A stretch of 64,000 nt of DNA from Phytophthora colocasiae (taxonomy: Eukaryota > Oomycota > Peronosporomycetes > Peronosporales > Peronosporaceae), in NCBI GenBank assembly GCA_018806915.1, contig JAGKQI010000074.1, forward strand, positions 186,001-250,000, given 5' to 3'. This document shows positions 45,037-55,140 of this stretch, one piece after another. The position numbers and the translations under genes are program-made. The notes beneath the pieces were generated by a model that saw only the letters and a program-made list of their open reading frames with translations, ran no database searches and was not told the origin of the DNA. Within the stretch, counting starts at the first letter, position 1, and the number at the start of each line of letters is the position of its first letter.

Positions 45037-45719
45037 GGGGGGGTTCACACCGGTAAGTTTTCACTCGGTAAATGGAAAAAGTACAGCCAAAAGGTAGTAC
45101 TTGCAATACCACCTTACTGGAAAAAGCGGCAGACGATGCTTTTTTTCCGAGTAGGAAATTTGCTACTCGGAATTCCGTCGGTAAATTCAATTCTTCAGTA
45201 GGCAGGGAGGGGAGACCAAGATCCCGTTCGTCGAAGATGGCGGAGGCGCTCGGAGGCGTCGCTGCGCCTGTGCAGGCTGCGGAGAGCACCGTTGGGGATC
45301 ATGTTAGTTCGACCGTTGGTACGGGGCGGCCGTCTCCAAACGTTCAATCCACTCTGTGCTGCGGGGCTTCATCCACCAACTTACATCTTCTTCTAATCTG
45401 TAAACTGCCGGGAGGCTGTTGGAGCTGCCTGTTGTGCACGCCAAAAGCATGGCGATGCTGTTCTCGTCGTCATCCTCACTGGACTCGCAGTCGTAGTCGC
45501 GCCAGTCATCATTTCGCGACTCAAACCAGCTTACGATGGCGATCTCCTGGGGCGACAAAGCGTCCCCCATCTTTCTTTGTCCTGTCGGAGAGCTCGAAGG
45601 GGGCCTACTGAAGGCTTACTGGTGCGAATGCAACGAGAAGATCTCCAGATCAGAGAGTGGGACAGAGCGGGAAAGTTTTTCCAGTTACTGAAAAGCAATT
45701 TACCGGTGTGAACCCCCCC
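45037..45719 (-). mobile_element. PIF/Harbinger-like deletion derivative (683 bp)
   Basis: Terminal inverted repeats GGGGGGGTTCACACCGGTAA (20 bp, perfect) and the 3-bp duplication agt (45034-45036, 45720-45722). A minus-strand frame (45570-45304) encodes the start of a Harbinger-type transposase (VSWWMKPRSTEWIERL) and an acidic stretch, but the DDE domain is missing. It is therefore a non-autonomous internal deletion product. Confidence 0.82.
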
Positions 45720-45938
45720 AGTGTGTCCGCCGAGTCAGCAGTTCCTCGATTTGCTTCGCGATCCCTTTTTTCCTGGTGAAAAACACTCCGATTTGCAACA
45801 CGATTGCAGTTTGCCACTCATGGACATTTGAAGAGGACAATTGGAATGTACATCTATTCTGAAAACAATCACACGAACATGGGTCCAAAACACAACAAAA
45901 GGTAGGGCTTTCCACTGGCCCTGTAGATCACAAGCCAC

Positions 45939-47200
45939 TTAGCACGTGATGGAGCTGGGCTGGCCGCTGCACGAGCCCTTGGACGACGCGGTGACTGTGA
46001 TATCGGAGAACGTCCAGTCCGACACCACCTTAGCGTTCGCCACGATGTCGTACAGGTTCGTCGCCGTTCCCGACAAACCCGAGATGGTCACACCCTGGAT
46101 CGTCACCTGGCTGGTGGCCGAGCCTGTGTATCCGCCCTTGGACTTGCTGTAGTCGGAATGGATCACGATGGCGTTCGTCACATTCGACAACTTGTTGTTG
46201 GTGTACTTGGCGTTCGAAACCAGGCCCTGCAGACCGATGATAGTCTTGATACGGATGCCGTTCACACTGTTGACGATGGTGTTGCCGCTCACAGTGAGGC
46301 CCGAGACGGTGTCGGACGTGGTGACGGAGTCTCCACCGAGCGATCCGATCGAGACACCGTGACCGCCACTGCAGTAGTTGTTACTGAAGACGGTGTTGGT
46401 ACTGGATTGCATGGCGAGACAGTCGTCCTGGTTGTAGATCTTGTTGCCCGTGATGGAGACCCCTGTGTTGCCACTCAGGTCGAATCCGTCCGTGTTCTTG
46501 GCGGTGCCATCTCCAGCTCTCGAGTCGAGCGTGAGGCCGCTGATCGTGGTCTTCTCAGAGTTGAGGATGCTGAACGTACGGAATGGAGAGTTCTTGAGTG
46601 TAAAACCCGAGAGTGTGGAGCCTGTGACAGCGTGCAGACGGAAGAAGACAGGTCGACTGATCGACGTGCCCTGCTTCCAGTACCAGTCACCCTGTCCGTC
46701 GAGGGTACCGGATCCCTTGACTGTGAGATCGCTACCACTGAGTAACACGAGTGGACCTTCCCACGTTTTTGTGCCAAACGTTGTGGTGCCTGTGAACTCA
46801 ATGGTGGCACCACTCTTATTAGTCTTGGTCAAGTCGAGTGTAACTCCAGCCACAACGGCAGCACAAGACGAGATGTCGGTCCCGGACTTCTACGTTCCAG
46901 AAAGAGTACAACCGCTGCTAGCAGTGACGGTTCCGGTAGAAGAACTCGTACCGACGGCACTACTAGCAGTACTTTGCTGCCGCTGTTCGTAGTGCTTGAT
47001 TGTTGTTGTTGTTGTTGCTGCTGCTGCTGGGCATTGCTGCCGCTGCTTGTCGTACTTGACTGCTCTTGCTGCTGGGTGCTGCTTTGCACTTGGCTTTGCT
47101 TGTGGTGCTTACTCTCAGCTTCTTGACGCAGCATGGTCGAACCGTCGGCAGTAGCAGCGAGCAGTGCGAAGGCGGCGAAGGCAGCAGAAAGGAGCTTCAT
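45939..47200 (-). pseudogene. Polygalacturonase D (GH28), N-terminal region broken
   Basis: ATG at 47200 begins MKLLSAAFAAFALLAATADG, a signal peptide, then a Gln/Ser-rich low-complexity spacer with ten consecutive Gln codons. In the spacer the frame shifts, and the correct frame then meets an in-frame TAG where sister genes have Tyr (GT-Y-KSGTD). About eight residues equivalent to TIGSLSVPAG are also missing. From 46853 to the stop at 45939 the catalytic domain is intact, with KNTDGFDL, QDDCLAMQ, SGGHGVSIG and GIRIKTI. There is no intron, like PG F, G and J. Probably a pseudogene. Confidence 0.85.
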
Positions 47201-47249
47201 TGCAGCGTAGTGCGAGGAGTTGTTGTGTTGGTCTTGCTTTGTTGGAGGC

Positions 47250-47265
47250 AAATTGGAAAATGAGT
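47250..47265 (-). promoter_or_regulatory. Inr/FPR core promoter of PG D
   Basis: The minus strand reads ACTCATTTTCCAATTT, a perfect match to TCATTYYNCAWTTT, 49 nt before the ATG. It remains intact although the gene is broken. Confidence 0.72.
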
Positions 47266-48159
47266 AAGACTGGAGGTGAGAATTGGATCTATCGGTGGTT
47301 CTTGCCTTGAGCAGGGGCAAGTGTCGAGTTGAGACAGGCATCCGTGGCATTCGAACAGCGTCGGAGTAGCTCAAGTTTTAGCAGGGCAATATCTTGGTTC
47401 CTGTAGTTGCCATCTGCACTCTGTACAGCGGGTGTTGGTGAGCCTAAGTTTCAAGCGTATCCTTCTCGTATGGCGTCAGTTGTATCGTATGGTTGACTCG
47501 ACCGACAAGCAGGAAAAACGCCACAAAGCTGCAAATCTAGAGAGTTTCTAGCTCGGACAAGTGTTCCGCAGCGCGAGTACGCAGTGAGTTACAGTAGTAG
47601 TTATGTAATCTAATACAAGCAAGTTGTTTGAAACAACAGTACGGGAGGTTCTAAAGGGGTGAAACTTGTTTACCCTAGTGCTACTGAATCAAACAAAAGT
47701 TACGTGGAGGTGGTTGCTGCCTATAGTGCTGTTACTGGTAAAGTGCTGGAGGATATTTGGCAGTGCTGTTCGCTAGTAGCAGCTGCACGGTGGCTTTCCC
47801 GGTCATCGATTCCTCGCAACACCAGAAGGCGTACGTGCTGGATCGTCGGCGATATGCTCTCCCCGGCAAGAAGCACGAAGTGCCGCGCAAACGAGAATGC
47901 AAATCCACACTGAAATGAGATAGGCGCCTTTGTTGTGACGGCCAGTGATGGTTAACAAAAGTTGAAGTAGACATCCAAAAGTTGATGTGACCATTTGACA
48001 TACGTTTTTCAAAACCAACTGAGCAAAACGTACAACCAACCAAGGTCTTTTAAAGTAACATCAATATTGTGCTAAACACTACGTTGGGCTATCAGCATTT
48101 CCATATAAAAACACGAACCATTTATCAGTACGGACCATGTGAGAACTCCAATACCAATT
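47266..48159. other. Intergenic between PG D and mini-PG E
   Basis: About 0.9 kb without a recognisable gene; open frames here are short and lack known motifs. Confidence 0.45.
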
Positions 48160-48163
48160 AGCA

Positions 48164-48293
48164 CTGGGCTGGCCACTGCACGAACCCGTCTTCTTGGCGC
48201 TCACTGAAATACACGAGAACGACCAGCTGGACAACCGTTAACGGCGACAGCGAGTAGGGCGAGAGCGGCGAAGGCGGTGGAGAAGAGTTTCAT
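48164..48293 (-). pseudogene. Mini-polygalacturonase E (signal peptide joined to C-terminus)
   Basis: ATG at 48293 encodes a full signal peptide (MKLFSTAFAALALLAVAVNG), followed at once, but in another frame, by the last about 25 residues of a polygalacturonase (SSWSFS ... SAKKTGSCSGQPS). The whole catalytic domain (about 320 codons) is deleted. Read straight, the ORF ends after CPAGRSRVFQ, giving a 30-residue secreted-type peptide. Two relatives are H and I. Confidence 0.78.
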
Positions 48294-48347
48294 GGTGGGT
48301 AGAAGGATTCTTGGTTGGTGTTGTGCTGGAAGTGCTTCGGTGGATGC

Positions 48348-48363
48348 AAACTGCAGAATGAGA
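48348..48363 (-). promoter_or_regulatory. Inr/FPR-like core promoter of mini-PG E
   Basis: The minus strand reads TCTCATTCTGCAGTTT, a good match to the oomycete core promoter, 55 nt before the ATG. Transcription of the mini gene is therefore possible. Confidence 0.62.
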
Positions 48364-48580
48364 GCGAGGCTTGAATTGGAATAGATGTACTCTGAGTTGT
48401 CCTTGAAAGGACATGTTGTAACTTTCTTCTGTTTGCAATAATATGTTTTTTTAATACTGCTCGAACCATAGTACGAACCATAAAAAAAACAAGAAAAACG
48501 AGAAGAAGAAAAACAAACATCAAATTTATCGTATTGGCTTTGGGACACCAATTCACAAACGACCATGTGAAGGTTTAGTC

Positions 48581-49732
48581 TTAGACGTCAAGACTGTTGG
48601 GCTGGCCGACCGCCTTGCCCGTCTTGGAAGCGCTCACTTCGATACCAGAGAACGACCACGAAGACACCACATTCCGGTTAGCGACAATGTCATATAGGTT
48701 GGTAGCTGAACCCGTCAGGCCCGACACGGTGACGTCCGAAATAGTGACCTGACTGGTCGGCGAACCAGTGTAGCCGCCCTTCGATTTGCTGTAGTCCGAG
48801 TGCATGACAATAGCGTTCTTCACGTTCTGAAGCTTGTTGTTGATGTACTTCACGTTCGACACCAGACCCTTCAGTCCGATGATAGTCTTGATACGGATAC
48901 CGTTGTCGCTGTTCTGAATGGTGTTGCCCTGCACAGTGAGACCCTGGACCGTGGATCCCTGGTCGACAGCAGTTCCACCGAGCGAACCGATCGACACACC
49001 GTGGCCACCACAACACAGGTTGTTACTGAAGACCGTGTTCGTGCTGGACTGCATCGCCAAACAGTCGTCCTGGTTGTAGATCTTGTTGCCCGTGATCGTG
49101 ATGTGGTCGTTCTTGGTCAGGTCGAAGCCGTCCGTGTTCGTAGCCAGACCGTTGCCAGCACTCGAGTCCAGCGTCAGACCGCTCAGAGTCGTCTGCTTGG
49201 ACGTGACGATGCTGAAGGTGCGGAAGGGCGAGTTCTTCAAGGTGAAACCCGACAGCGTCGAGCCGATAACGTTCTGCAGACGGAAGAACACGGGACGCGT
49301 GATCGACTGACCCTGCTTCCAGTACCAGGCACCCTGACCGTCAAGAGTGCCAGAGCCCTTCACCGTGAGGCTGTTGCCTCCGAGAAGCACAAGCGGACCC
49401 GCCCACTTGGCCGTACCGAACGTCGTGGTGCCGGTGAAGGTGATGGTGGCGCCACTCTTAGCCTTGCTCAGGTCCAGCGTAACACCAGCGGGCACGGTAA
49501 GCGAACCGATAGTGACGGAGCTGCAGGACGAGATGTCGGTGCCCTTCTTATAGGTTCCCGTGAGGTTGCAACCACTGCTGCTGGTGCTAGTGCTGCTCTG
49601 CTGCTGCTGTTGTTGCGCTTGCTGCAGTCCACTCTTGCTCTTGCCTTCAGCCTCCATGCGGAGCATCGGAGAACCCTCGACGGTGGCGGCGAAGAGCGCG
49701 AAGGCAGCGAGTGCGGTGGAGAGAAGCTTCAT
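48581..49732 (-). CDS. Polygalacturonase F (GH28), intact, altered C-terminus
   Basis: 383 aa, no intron, ATG at 49732. Signal peptide MKLLSTALAAFALFAATVEG, then a Gln/Ser-rich spacer (residues about 37-53), then the GH28 beta-helix. Catalytic motifs: NTD at 199-201, DD at 222-223, GHG at 242-244, RIK near 279-281. It differs from sister genes in the tail, which reads TGKAVGQPNSLDV where others read TGSCSGQPSSxxC. Both cysteines of a likely terminal disulphide are thus gone together, while an extra Cys appears just before GHG (NLCCGGHG). Role: secreted pectin hydrolase. An Inr/FPR box precedes it. Confidence 0.94.
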   Translation of the reverse strand: MKLLSTALAAFALFAATVEGSPMLRMEAEGKSKSGLQQAQQQQQQSSTSTSSSGCNLTGTYKKGTDISSCSSVTIGSLTVPAGVTLDLSKAKSGATITFTGTTTFGTAKWAGPLVLLGGNSLTVKGSGTLDGQGAWYWKQGQSITRPVFFRLQNVIGSTLSGFTLKNSPFRTFSIVTSKQTTLSGLTLDSSAGNGLATNTDGFDLTKNDHITITGNKIYNQDDCLAMQSSTNTVFSNNLCCGGHGVSIGSLGGTAVDQGSTVQGLTVQGNTIQNSDNGIRIKTIIGLKGLVSNVKYINNKLQNVKNAIVMHSDYSKSKGGYTGSPTSQVTISDVTVSGLTGSATNLYDIVANRNVVSSWSFSGIEVSASKTGKAVGQPNSLDV

Positions 49733-49780
49733 GGTTTGGTGCTCGGTCGGTTGTTGTGGTGAAGGTGCTTCGACGGAGGC

Positions 49781-49796
49781 AAATTGGAAAGTGAGA
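49781..49796 (-). promoter_or_regulatory. Inr/FPR core promoter of PG F
   Basis: The minus strand reads TCTCACTTTCCAATTT, matching the oomycete core promoter, 49 nt before the ATG, the same spacing as PG D. Confidence 0.72.
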
Positions 49797-50069
49797 TCGG
49801 TGGTCGAGCTGTTTCTAGTTGTACGAGCGAGTGTCCCCACGGACCACTGGGTAATCCGTAGCTTTGAGCCAGGGCCGTTTGTTCGCTGTGGTGTTCGAAC
49901 GGCATACCGCATCTGTCCTGTCCTAAGCGAAGTTTTTTCCTAAGCGAACATGTATTTTGACCAATAGCATAGTTCTATTTTTGGCATATGGTTTAAGGTA
50001 AAAAACTCCGTTGAGCCGGCTAATTATAGGCTGGAGGGCGTACATGTAAGAAGCATTGGCTAAATTGCC

Positions 50070-51702
50070 ATGGGGAGACCTCGCACAACGGGAGGTGGCA
50101 AGAAGCCGAAGCGATATTGTCGTATCGCAGTCGATTACACTCACAAACGTCTTGTGTTAGATTATGTAGCCGCTAACCACAGTGTAAACGAAGCTATTGA
50201 TCACTTCTATCCAGCCTGTACTGCTTCTGAAAAGACACGCAAGCAAAAACAAATTTCAAAATGGAAAAAGCAGGCAGCTCATATTAATTCGTTATGTAGT
50301 GACGGTAAGGGACATCTCAAGAATTTACGAAGTACAGGCCAAGCTACAACTCTATCCAGTGATGCTGAGAACGATATCGTGCTTTGGCTGAGTTCGATGC
50401 GTCGAGAGGGATGCCCTGTTACGTCTCAAATGCTGCACTACAAGGCCTTGGAGGTGGCTGCTGATGAAGATTTGAGCCCTGACATATTCAAGGCATCTCA
50501 TTCATGGCGGAGAAGATTCATGAAGCGCCATAAGCTATCGATACGAGCAAGGACACGACAGGGTCAAACTACACCCGAAGATGCAGCAGAAGCAAAAGCC
50601 AAGTTTATTGGTGAAGTACGAGCGGCTATCGTCCAAAACGGTATTACTACTGTATACAACGCGGACCAAACAGGTACGTACGTTTGTCAGTTTTAAACCA
50701 TTGAGCCCTACTGATATGCAACGCTTCTAGCTGTGTTTTTCGAGTATCTACCGCGCAAGACTATCACCAAACGCGGTGAAAAAAAACGGTATGGGTAAAG
50801 TGCAGTGGCAAGGACAAAGAGCGAGCTACCTGTGATGCTACTGGGTGACTGGCACGGAAACAAATATGATCCGTTTCTCGTGTTCAAGAGCGGATCTTCA
50901 CGTCAGGGGCCAAGTTCAGGTAGCTAATGACACTAAGCGGCATGGATTCGAGTACGCCTGTGGAAAGAGATGTTCGCACTACAAGCTCTACATAACTGCC
51001 GCATTTACGGCAACCCAACGGCTTGGTGGAACTCACGCATCTCGTTAGGAGTTCCTTCGCTTTCACTTTTAGTTGCAGGGACAACATGGACGAGAAGGTG
51101 TTGCTTATCTGGGATGATTTCTCGGGTCATTGGACGCAGGAGGTGACTGACTATGCTGAGTCCATCAACGTTATGTTGATGAAGGTACCCCCTCGCTACA
51201 CCTATGTATGCCAACCAGCGGACGTCGCGTGGAATCAGCCATTTAAAAGTCGGCTACGGGCACGCTGGGTGGAAGGCCTTCGTGCTCAGATAGCTCACCA
51301 CCATGCCATGGAGCGAGATAGAATTACCGAAAGGGAATCCTTGGCACATCAGGTTGGACAGATCACAAGAGACGAGATACAAGAGGTGGCAAGAGAAGGT
51401 CAGTAGTATTCTCGAGAAAACTCCAAGGTCTTCCTTTCAAATGGTAGCGCCCAAACGCACGGACATAACGTCATGGATTGCAGAAAGCTGGACCGAACTC
51501 AGCAGCAAGACGATTGTAAGTGGGTTTTCGAAATGTGGCTTGCTTGGTGACGTACGCACTCCAATTGACGATTCAGTGCTAACTGATACTGACTGCATCA
51601 CCGAAATACTTAATGTTTACTGACCTTGGTGCTACTGGGAGATTTATAACCACAGACGATGAGTATGCTAGCAGTGATTTCTCCGATGATGAATTACAAT
51701 AA
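50070..51702 (+). pseudogene. pogo-like transposase (HTH plus DDE), broken
   Basis: ATG at 50070 (MGRPRTTGGGKKPKRY). An N-terminal HTH/CENP-B-like region includes FMKRHKLSIRARTRQGQ, then the DDE core starts at VYNADQT. A 57-nt GT..AG intron (50674-50730) joins NADQT to AVFFEYLPRKTI, as in other pogo transposases. A one-base loss in an eight-A run near 50783 and later stops break the frame. Further DDE parts are visible in other frames: KCSGKDKERAT, LLIWDDFSGHW, VPPRYTYVCQPADVAWN. An acidic tail (SSDFSDDELQ) ends near 51702. Probably inactive. Confidence 0.85.
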
Positions 51703-51756
51703 AACCCGATTGTTTTTTCTTACTTATTTTAATTTTGAAGGTAACCAAGTGCGCTT

Positions 51757-51828
51757 GGACGCGTAGCTCAATTGGCAAGAGCACCGCATTTTATGCGGAT
51801 GGACGCGGGTTCAATTCCCGCCGCGTCC
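51757..51828 (+). tRNA. tRNA-Lys(UUU)-like sequence
   Basis: 72 nt with a perfect acceptor stem (GGACGCG/CGCGTCC), D arm (GCTC/GAGC), and T arm (GCGGG-TTCAATT-CCCGC). The anticodon loop ATTTTAT gives UUU, but the anticodon stem has four pairs (CCGC/GCGG), one less than normal. It lies inside the pogo-like element, just after the transposase. It could be a real but odd tRNA gene or a captured tRNA relic. Confidence 0.5.
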
Positions 51829-52995
51829 ACTCTTTTTAATTCTCTATGAACGATTATAACTCCTACCTTTTACCTACTAATTCGTGGTTGAAGTAATTAA
51901 CCCTAATGTTTAGAGTGCACATTGGCGTTCGCTTAGGACAGGGCATATGCGGTAGCTCAGGTTCAAAGACTCTCTTTGAACCAGCTGCCTTGCCTGATTG
52001 TTGTCGTTGACCAGACACGTTACGCAGCAAATCCAAGTCCATGCAGAACCCAAAGCCTTTGGTCGCTTAATTTGAAAGCTACGTTGCGTCGTGTGTGGTC
52101 AAAGCACGCTCACTGGTCAACGTCCGAGGGCAACAAGTGTTTTCAACGAATTTGGCGACTGTGGATATACGTAGAAACGTACATATGTAGTACAAGTAAC
52201 GCATGTACACCCTGAGCCTGACTCAGGCCCTGAGCCTGGGACTGCATTTCACCGGGAGGTGTCAACGCGAGCTCCATGTTCATGTTTCCACCACTTCGAC
52301 TAGAAGAGGTCGCATTAACACCTTTTTTTTTTCTCGTAGATCTCGTTATTAATCAAGCACAACTCACAACATCTCGACAAAACGGTAGTCGCGCTTCGAG
52401 CAATGGGAGCACACCGCCAGCATGTTGTGCTTTCATTGTCGTCAATGCGAGAGCTCTTGAGATCTGCTAGTGGCAAGCTGTCGTCGCCAAAAAAAAACAG
52501 CCATACAGCCGAAGCCACCAGCCTAGATAACCACGGAAAACACGGAAATGTAGCACAGTTCAAGAGAACAGTTTGACGCTCGCTTCAGCTTACTAAGGCG
52601 CAAATTGGCGATGCAAGAAATAGATGCACCGATAGCTGGTGGTTAGGAGATTCTGTTGACTGAGCCATTGAGAGTAATAGCAGCTATGTACAGTGTCCGA
52701 TCTGACGAAATGTGCGCAGTCACGAGCCATCGGGTTATCGAGAACCAGACGCCAGTGGCCATTTTTCCGCCCTATGTCGATCTTGCCTCTTGGAAGATGT
52801 GCACAACGTGGCGGAAAATGCACATGGAATCCATGTCATGGATGCCTGCTCGTTTGTCTGTAAAACATTGAATCTATTTTTTCACGATACATTTCACTAA
52901 GGCGCTACTTCCTTTCGTAGCTACAGTACTGCTTTGCTTCAGAAGCTATCACGAACGGGGAACGAACTGGTCACAGAAAGAAGCAGAACGCAAAT

Positions 52996-54084
52996 TTAGC
53001 ACGAGATGCTGCTAGGCTGACCACTGCACGAACCAGTCTTGGACGTCGTCACTGTGATGCCCGAGAACGACCAGTTCGACACAACCTTGGAGTTCACAAC
53101 GATGTCGTACAGATTCGTAGCCGTACCGGAGAGGCCGGAGATCGTAATGTCCTCAATCGTAACTTCACTGGTGGAAGAACCCGTGTACCCGCCCTTGGAC
53201 TTGCTGTAGTCACTGTGAAGTACAATGGCGTTATCCACGTTCTGGAGCTTGTTGTTGGTGTACTTGGCGTTCAAAACCAGACCCTTCAATCCGATGATGG
53301 TCTTGATACGGATGCCGTTCACACTGTCGACGATGGTGTTGCCACTCACAGTGAGGCCCGAGACAGTGTCGGACGAGCTGACAGTCGATCCACCGAGCGA
53401 TCCGATCGAGATACCGTGACCGCCACTGCAGTAGTTGTTACTGAAGACGGTGTTGGTACTGGACTGCATGGCGAGACAGTCGTCCTGGTTGTAGATCTTG
53501 TTGCCCGTGATGGAGACCCCTGTGTTGCCACTCAGGTCGAATCCATCCGTGTTCTTGGCGAGTCCGTTGCCGGCGCTGGCATCGAGGGTGAGCCCACTAA
53601 TAGTGGTCTTCTGCGAGTTGAGGATGCTGAAGGTGCGGTAAGGCATGTTCTTGAGGGTGAAGCCCGACACAGTGGACGACAGCACTTTGTTCATGCGGAA
53701 GAAGACGGGACGGGTAATTGACTGGCCCTGCTTCCAGTACCAGGATCCCTGTCCGTCCAGAGTGTCGGATCCCTTGACGATGAGGTCACTCCCAGTTAGG
53801 AGCACGAGGGGGCCATCCCACTTCTGTGTGCCGAAGGTGGTGGTGCCGGTAAACTCAATTGTAGCTCCAGTCTTGGCCTTGCTCAGGTCGAGCGTGACAC
53901 CGGCAGGAACGGATAGAGATCCGATGGTGACGGTGCTGCAGGACGAGATATTGGTTCCGGACTTGTATGTTCCGGTGAGGGTGCAGCTGCTGCTTCCTTC
54001 CTCTACTTGACGGAGCATGGTGGAGCCGTTGACGGTGGAAGAGAGGAGTGCAAGAGCGGTGAATGCAGTGGAGAAGAGTTTCAT
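52996..54084 (-). CDS. Polygalacturonase G (GH28), intact, intronless
   Basis: 362 aa, ATG at 54084. Signal peptide MKLFSTAFTALALLSSTVNG and only a short linker before the GH28 domain, unlike A, C, D and F. Catalytic motifs NTD (178-180), DD (201-202), GHG (222-224) and RIK (259-261) are intact, and the terminal Cys pair is present (GSCSGQPSSISC). It differs from its mirror copy PG J at three residues, including Asp for Gly in the normally conserved GSGTLDGQG stretch (here GSDTLDGQG) and Ile for Thr just before it. Secreted pectin-degrading enzyme; the GSD change may affect folding. Confidence 0.94.
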   Translation of the reverse strand: MKLFSTAFTALALLSSTVNGSTMLRQVEEGSSSCTLTGTYKSGTNISSCSTVTIGSLSVPAGVTLDLSKAKTGATIEFTGTTTFGTQKWDGPLVLLTGSDLIVKGSDTLDGQGSWYWKQGQSITRPVFFRMNKVLSSTVSGFTLKNMPYRTFSILNSQKTTISGLTLDASAGNGLAKNTDGFDLSGNTGVSITGNKIYNQDDCLAMQSSTNTVFSNNYCSGGHGISIGSLGGSTVSSSDTVSGLTVSGNTIVDSVNGIRIKTIIGLKGLVLNAKYTNNKLQNVDNAIVLHSDYSKSKGGYTGSSTSEVTIEDITISGLSGTATNLYDIVVNSKVVSNWSFSGITVTTSKTGSCSGQPSSISC

Positions 54085-54104
54085 CGTTTTTTGTTGAGTA
54101 AAGC

Positions 54105-54120
54105 AAATTGGAAAATGAAG
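54105..54120 (-). promoter_or_regulatory. Inr/FPR core promoter of PG G
   Basis: The minus strand reads CTTCATTTTCCAATTT, a perfect match to the consensus core, 20 nt before the ATG. It is identical to the box of PG J. Confidence 0.75.
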
Positions 54121-54941
54121 TTGGAGAGTGAGGGCCAACGTTGGAAGAGAGCTCGCTACGACAAGGGCATCGCTGATGTCTTACGCGCGCCGTTCGTACT
54201 CGGATAGGTTGGGCATGGCTTGACACATGTTGAGTCAAGATGAACCATCATGTGGGTAGTCCCCGGCACACAACTGCAAAGGTTGTAATGTAGAGTTTTG
54301 CTGCCCGCGAGATCGCTTCGTGTTTAACAGATGAGCTGGCGCGCTGTGTCGAAATCGTGTCATTACCGCAGCTGGTGATAGTCGCGGAAGCAAGTCCATT
54401 ACAACGAGGTGTTCTTCCCCCTATTTCTTCGCAGCTAGTTGATATAGTGCATGGTACATTTCATCGGCAGCTATCGAGATTGGTGAGTTTGTGGCAGCAA
54501 CCAACTTCTAAGACAGTATCCATAGTCCCCATGCATGGTGCAAATCCGCATTCTTTCATTTTGGATCACGATCATTAATCACCTGTTCGTTATGACGATA
54601 CAACGTGCAGCTGGGCGTCGCTACGACCACAAGCTTTTCCCGACAACATTGGTGTTCGTGGCGTCCATTGGTGTTGGTTGCTGAAGCAGTTCACTGAAAC
54701 GGTGTCTCTAGTGCTTGAACTTCTGGGCAAGCTTCGTTGGAAGCAAAGCCATAAATGATTAGTTAACAGCGATTTGCATTTGCGCGTCTAGTGAAAAAAG
54801 GATGTTGGCCTATTAACTGCAGATCTGGATCTCTATCAAATACTGAAACTCAAACAACGCATACATTCAATTGTTCTCTAAGATAGTGGCTTCGAAGCAC
54901 TCACACGGGCATTGTTAAGACTTGCAAGGTAGGTAGATGCC
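54121..54941. other. Left-arm intergenic region between PG G and mini-PG H
   Basis: About 0.8 kb, duplicated in mirror image at 56186-57827 (there interrupted by a Tc1-like element). A 73-codon frame (54357-54578) is open in both arms but has no ATG at its first codon and no recognised motif, so it is not called as a gene. Confidence 0.5.
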
Positions 54942-55084
54942 TTAGCACTTGACGTTGCTTGGCTGACCACTGCACGAACCCGTCTTCTTGGCGCTCACTG
55001 AAATACCCGAGAACGACCAGCTGGACAACCGTTGACGGCGACAGCGAGTAGGGCGAGAGCGGCGAAGGCGGTGGAGAATTTCAT
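54942..55084 (-). pseudogene. Mini-polygalacturonase H (signal peptide joined to C-terminus)
   Basis: ATG at 55084 encodes MKFSTAFAALALLAVAVNG and then, in another frame, the C-terminal SSWSFSGISVSAKKTGSC with a normal Cys and stop (54942). Same deletion junction as mini-PG E, so E, H and I share one origin. Confidence 0.78.
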
Positions 55085-55140
55085 GGTGGGTAGATGGTTG
55101 GTGTGTGCTTCGGTGGATGCAAATTGCAGAATGAGAGCGA

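Larger units (their letters stand above)
49917..51942 (+). mobile_element. pogo/Tigger-like DNA transposon (about 2 kb)
   Basis: Inverted ends cctgtcctaagcgaa (49917-49931) and ttcgcttaggacagg (51928-51942), with a second inner copy cctaagcgaac at 49939-49949. Inside are a pogo-type transposase and a tRNA-like sequence. A clear TA target duplication could not be read, so the exact outer limits are uncertain. Confidence 0.78.
52055..55140 (+). repeat. Giant inverted duplication, left arm (about 3.1 kb)
   Basis: Reads as the reverse complement of 56017-64000 after removing two insertions there. It includes PG G, its flanks and mini-PG H. The match starts at 52055, which pairs with base 64000, so the right arm may extend beyond the window. 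Confidence 0.9.

Noticed and set aside
46158..46745. Plus-strand frames opposite polygalacturonases (also 48800-49762, 53215-53721, 58227-58733 on the minus strand)
   Set aside because: Antisense shadows; they recur in every polygalacturonase because the genes are homologous.
48164..48293. Rescue of the mini-polygalacturonase frame by a 17-nt intron
   Set aside because: GT and AG are present, but 17 nt is far too short for splicing in this genome, where introns are about 55-70 nt.
54357..54578. 73-codon frame present in both arms of the inverted duplication
   Set aside because: First codon is not ATG, no motif, and its duplication is explained by the arms themselves.
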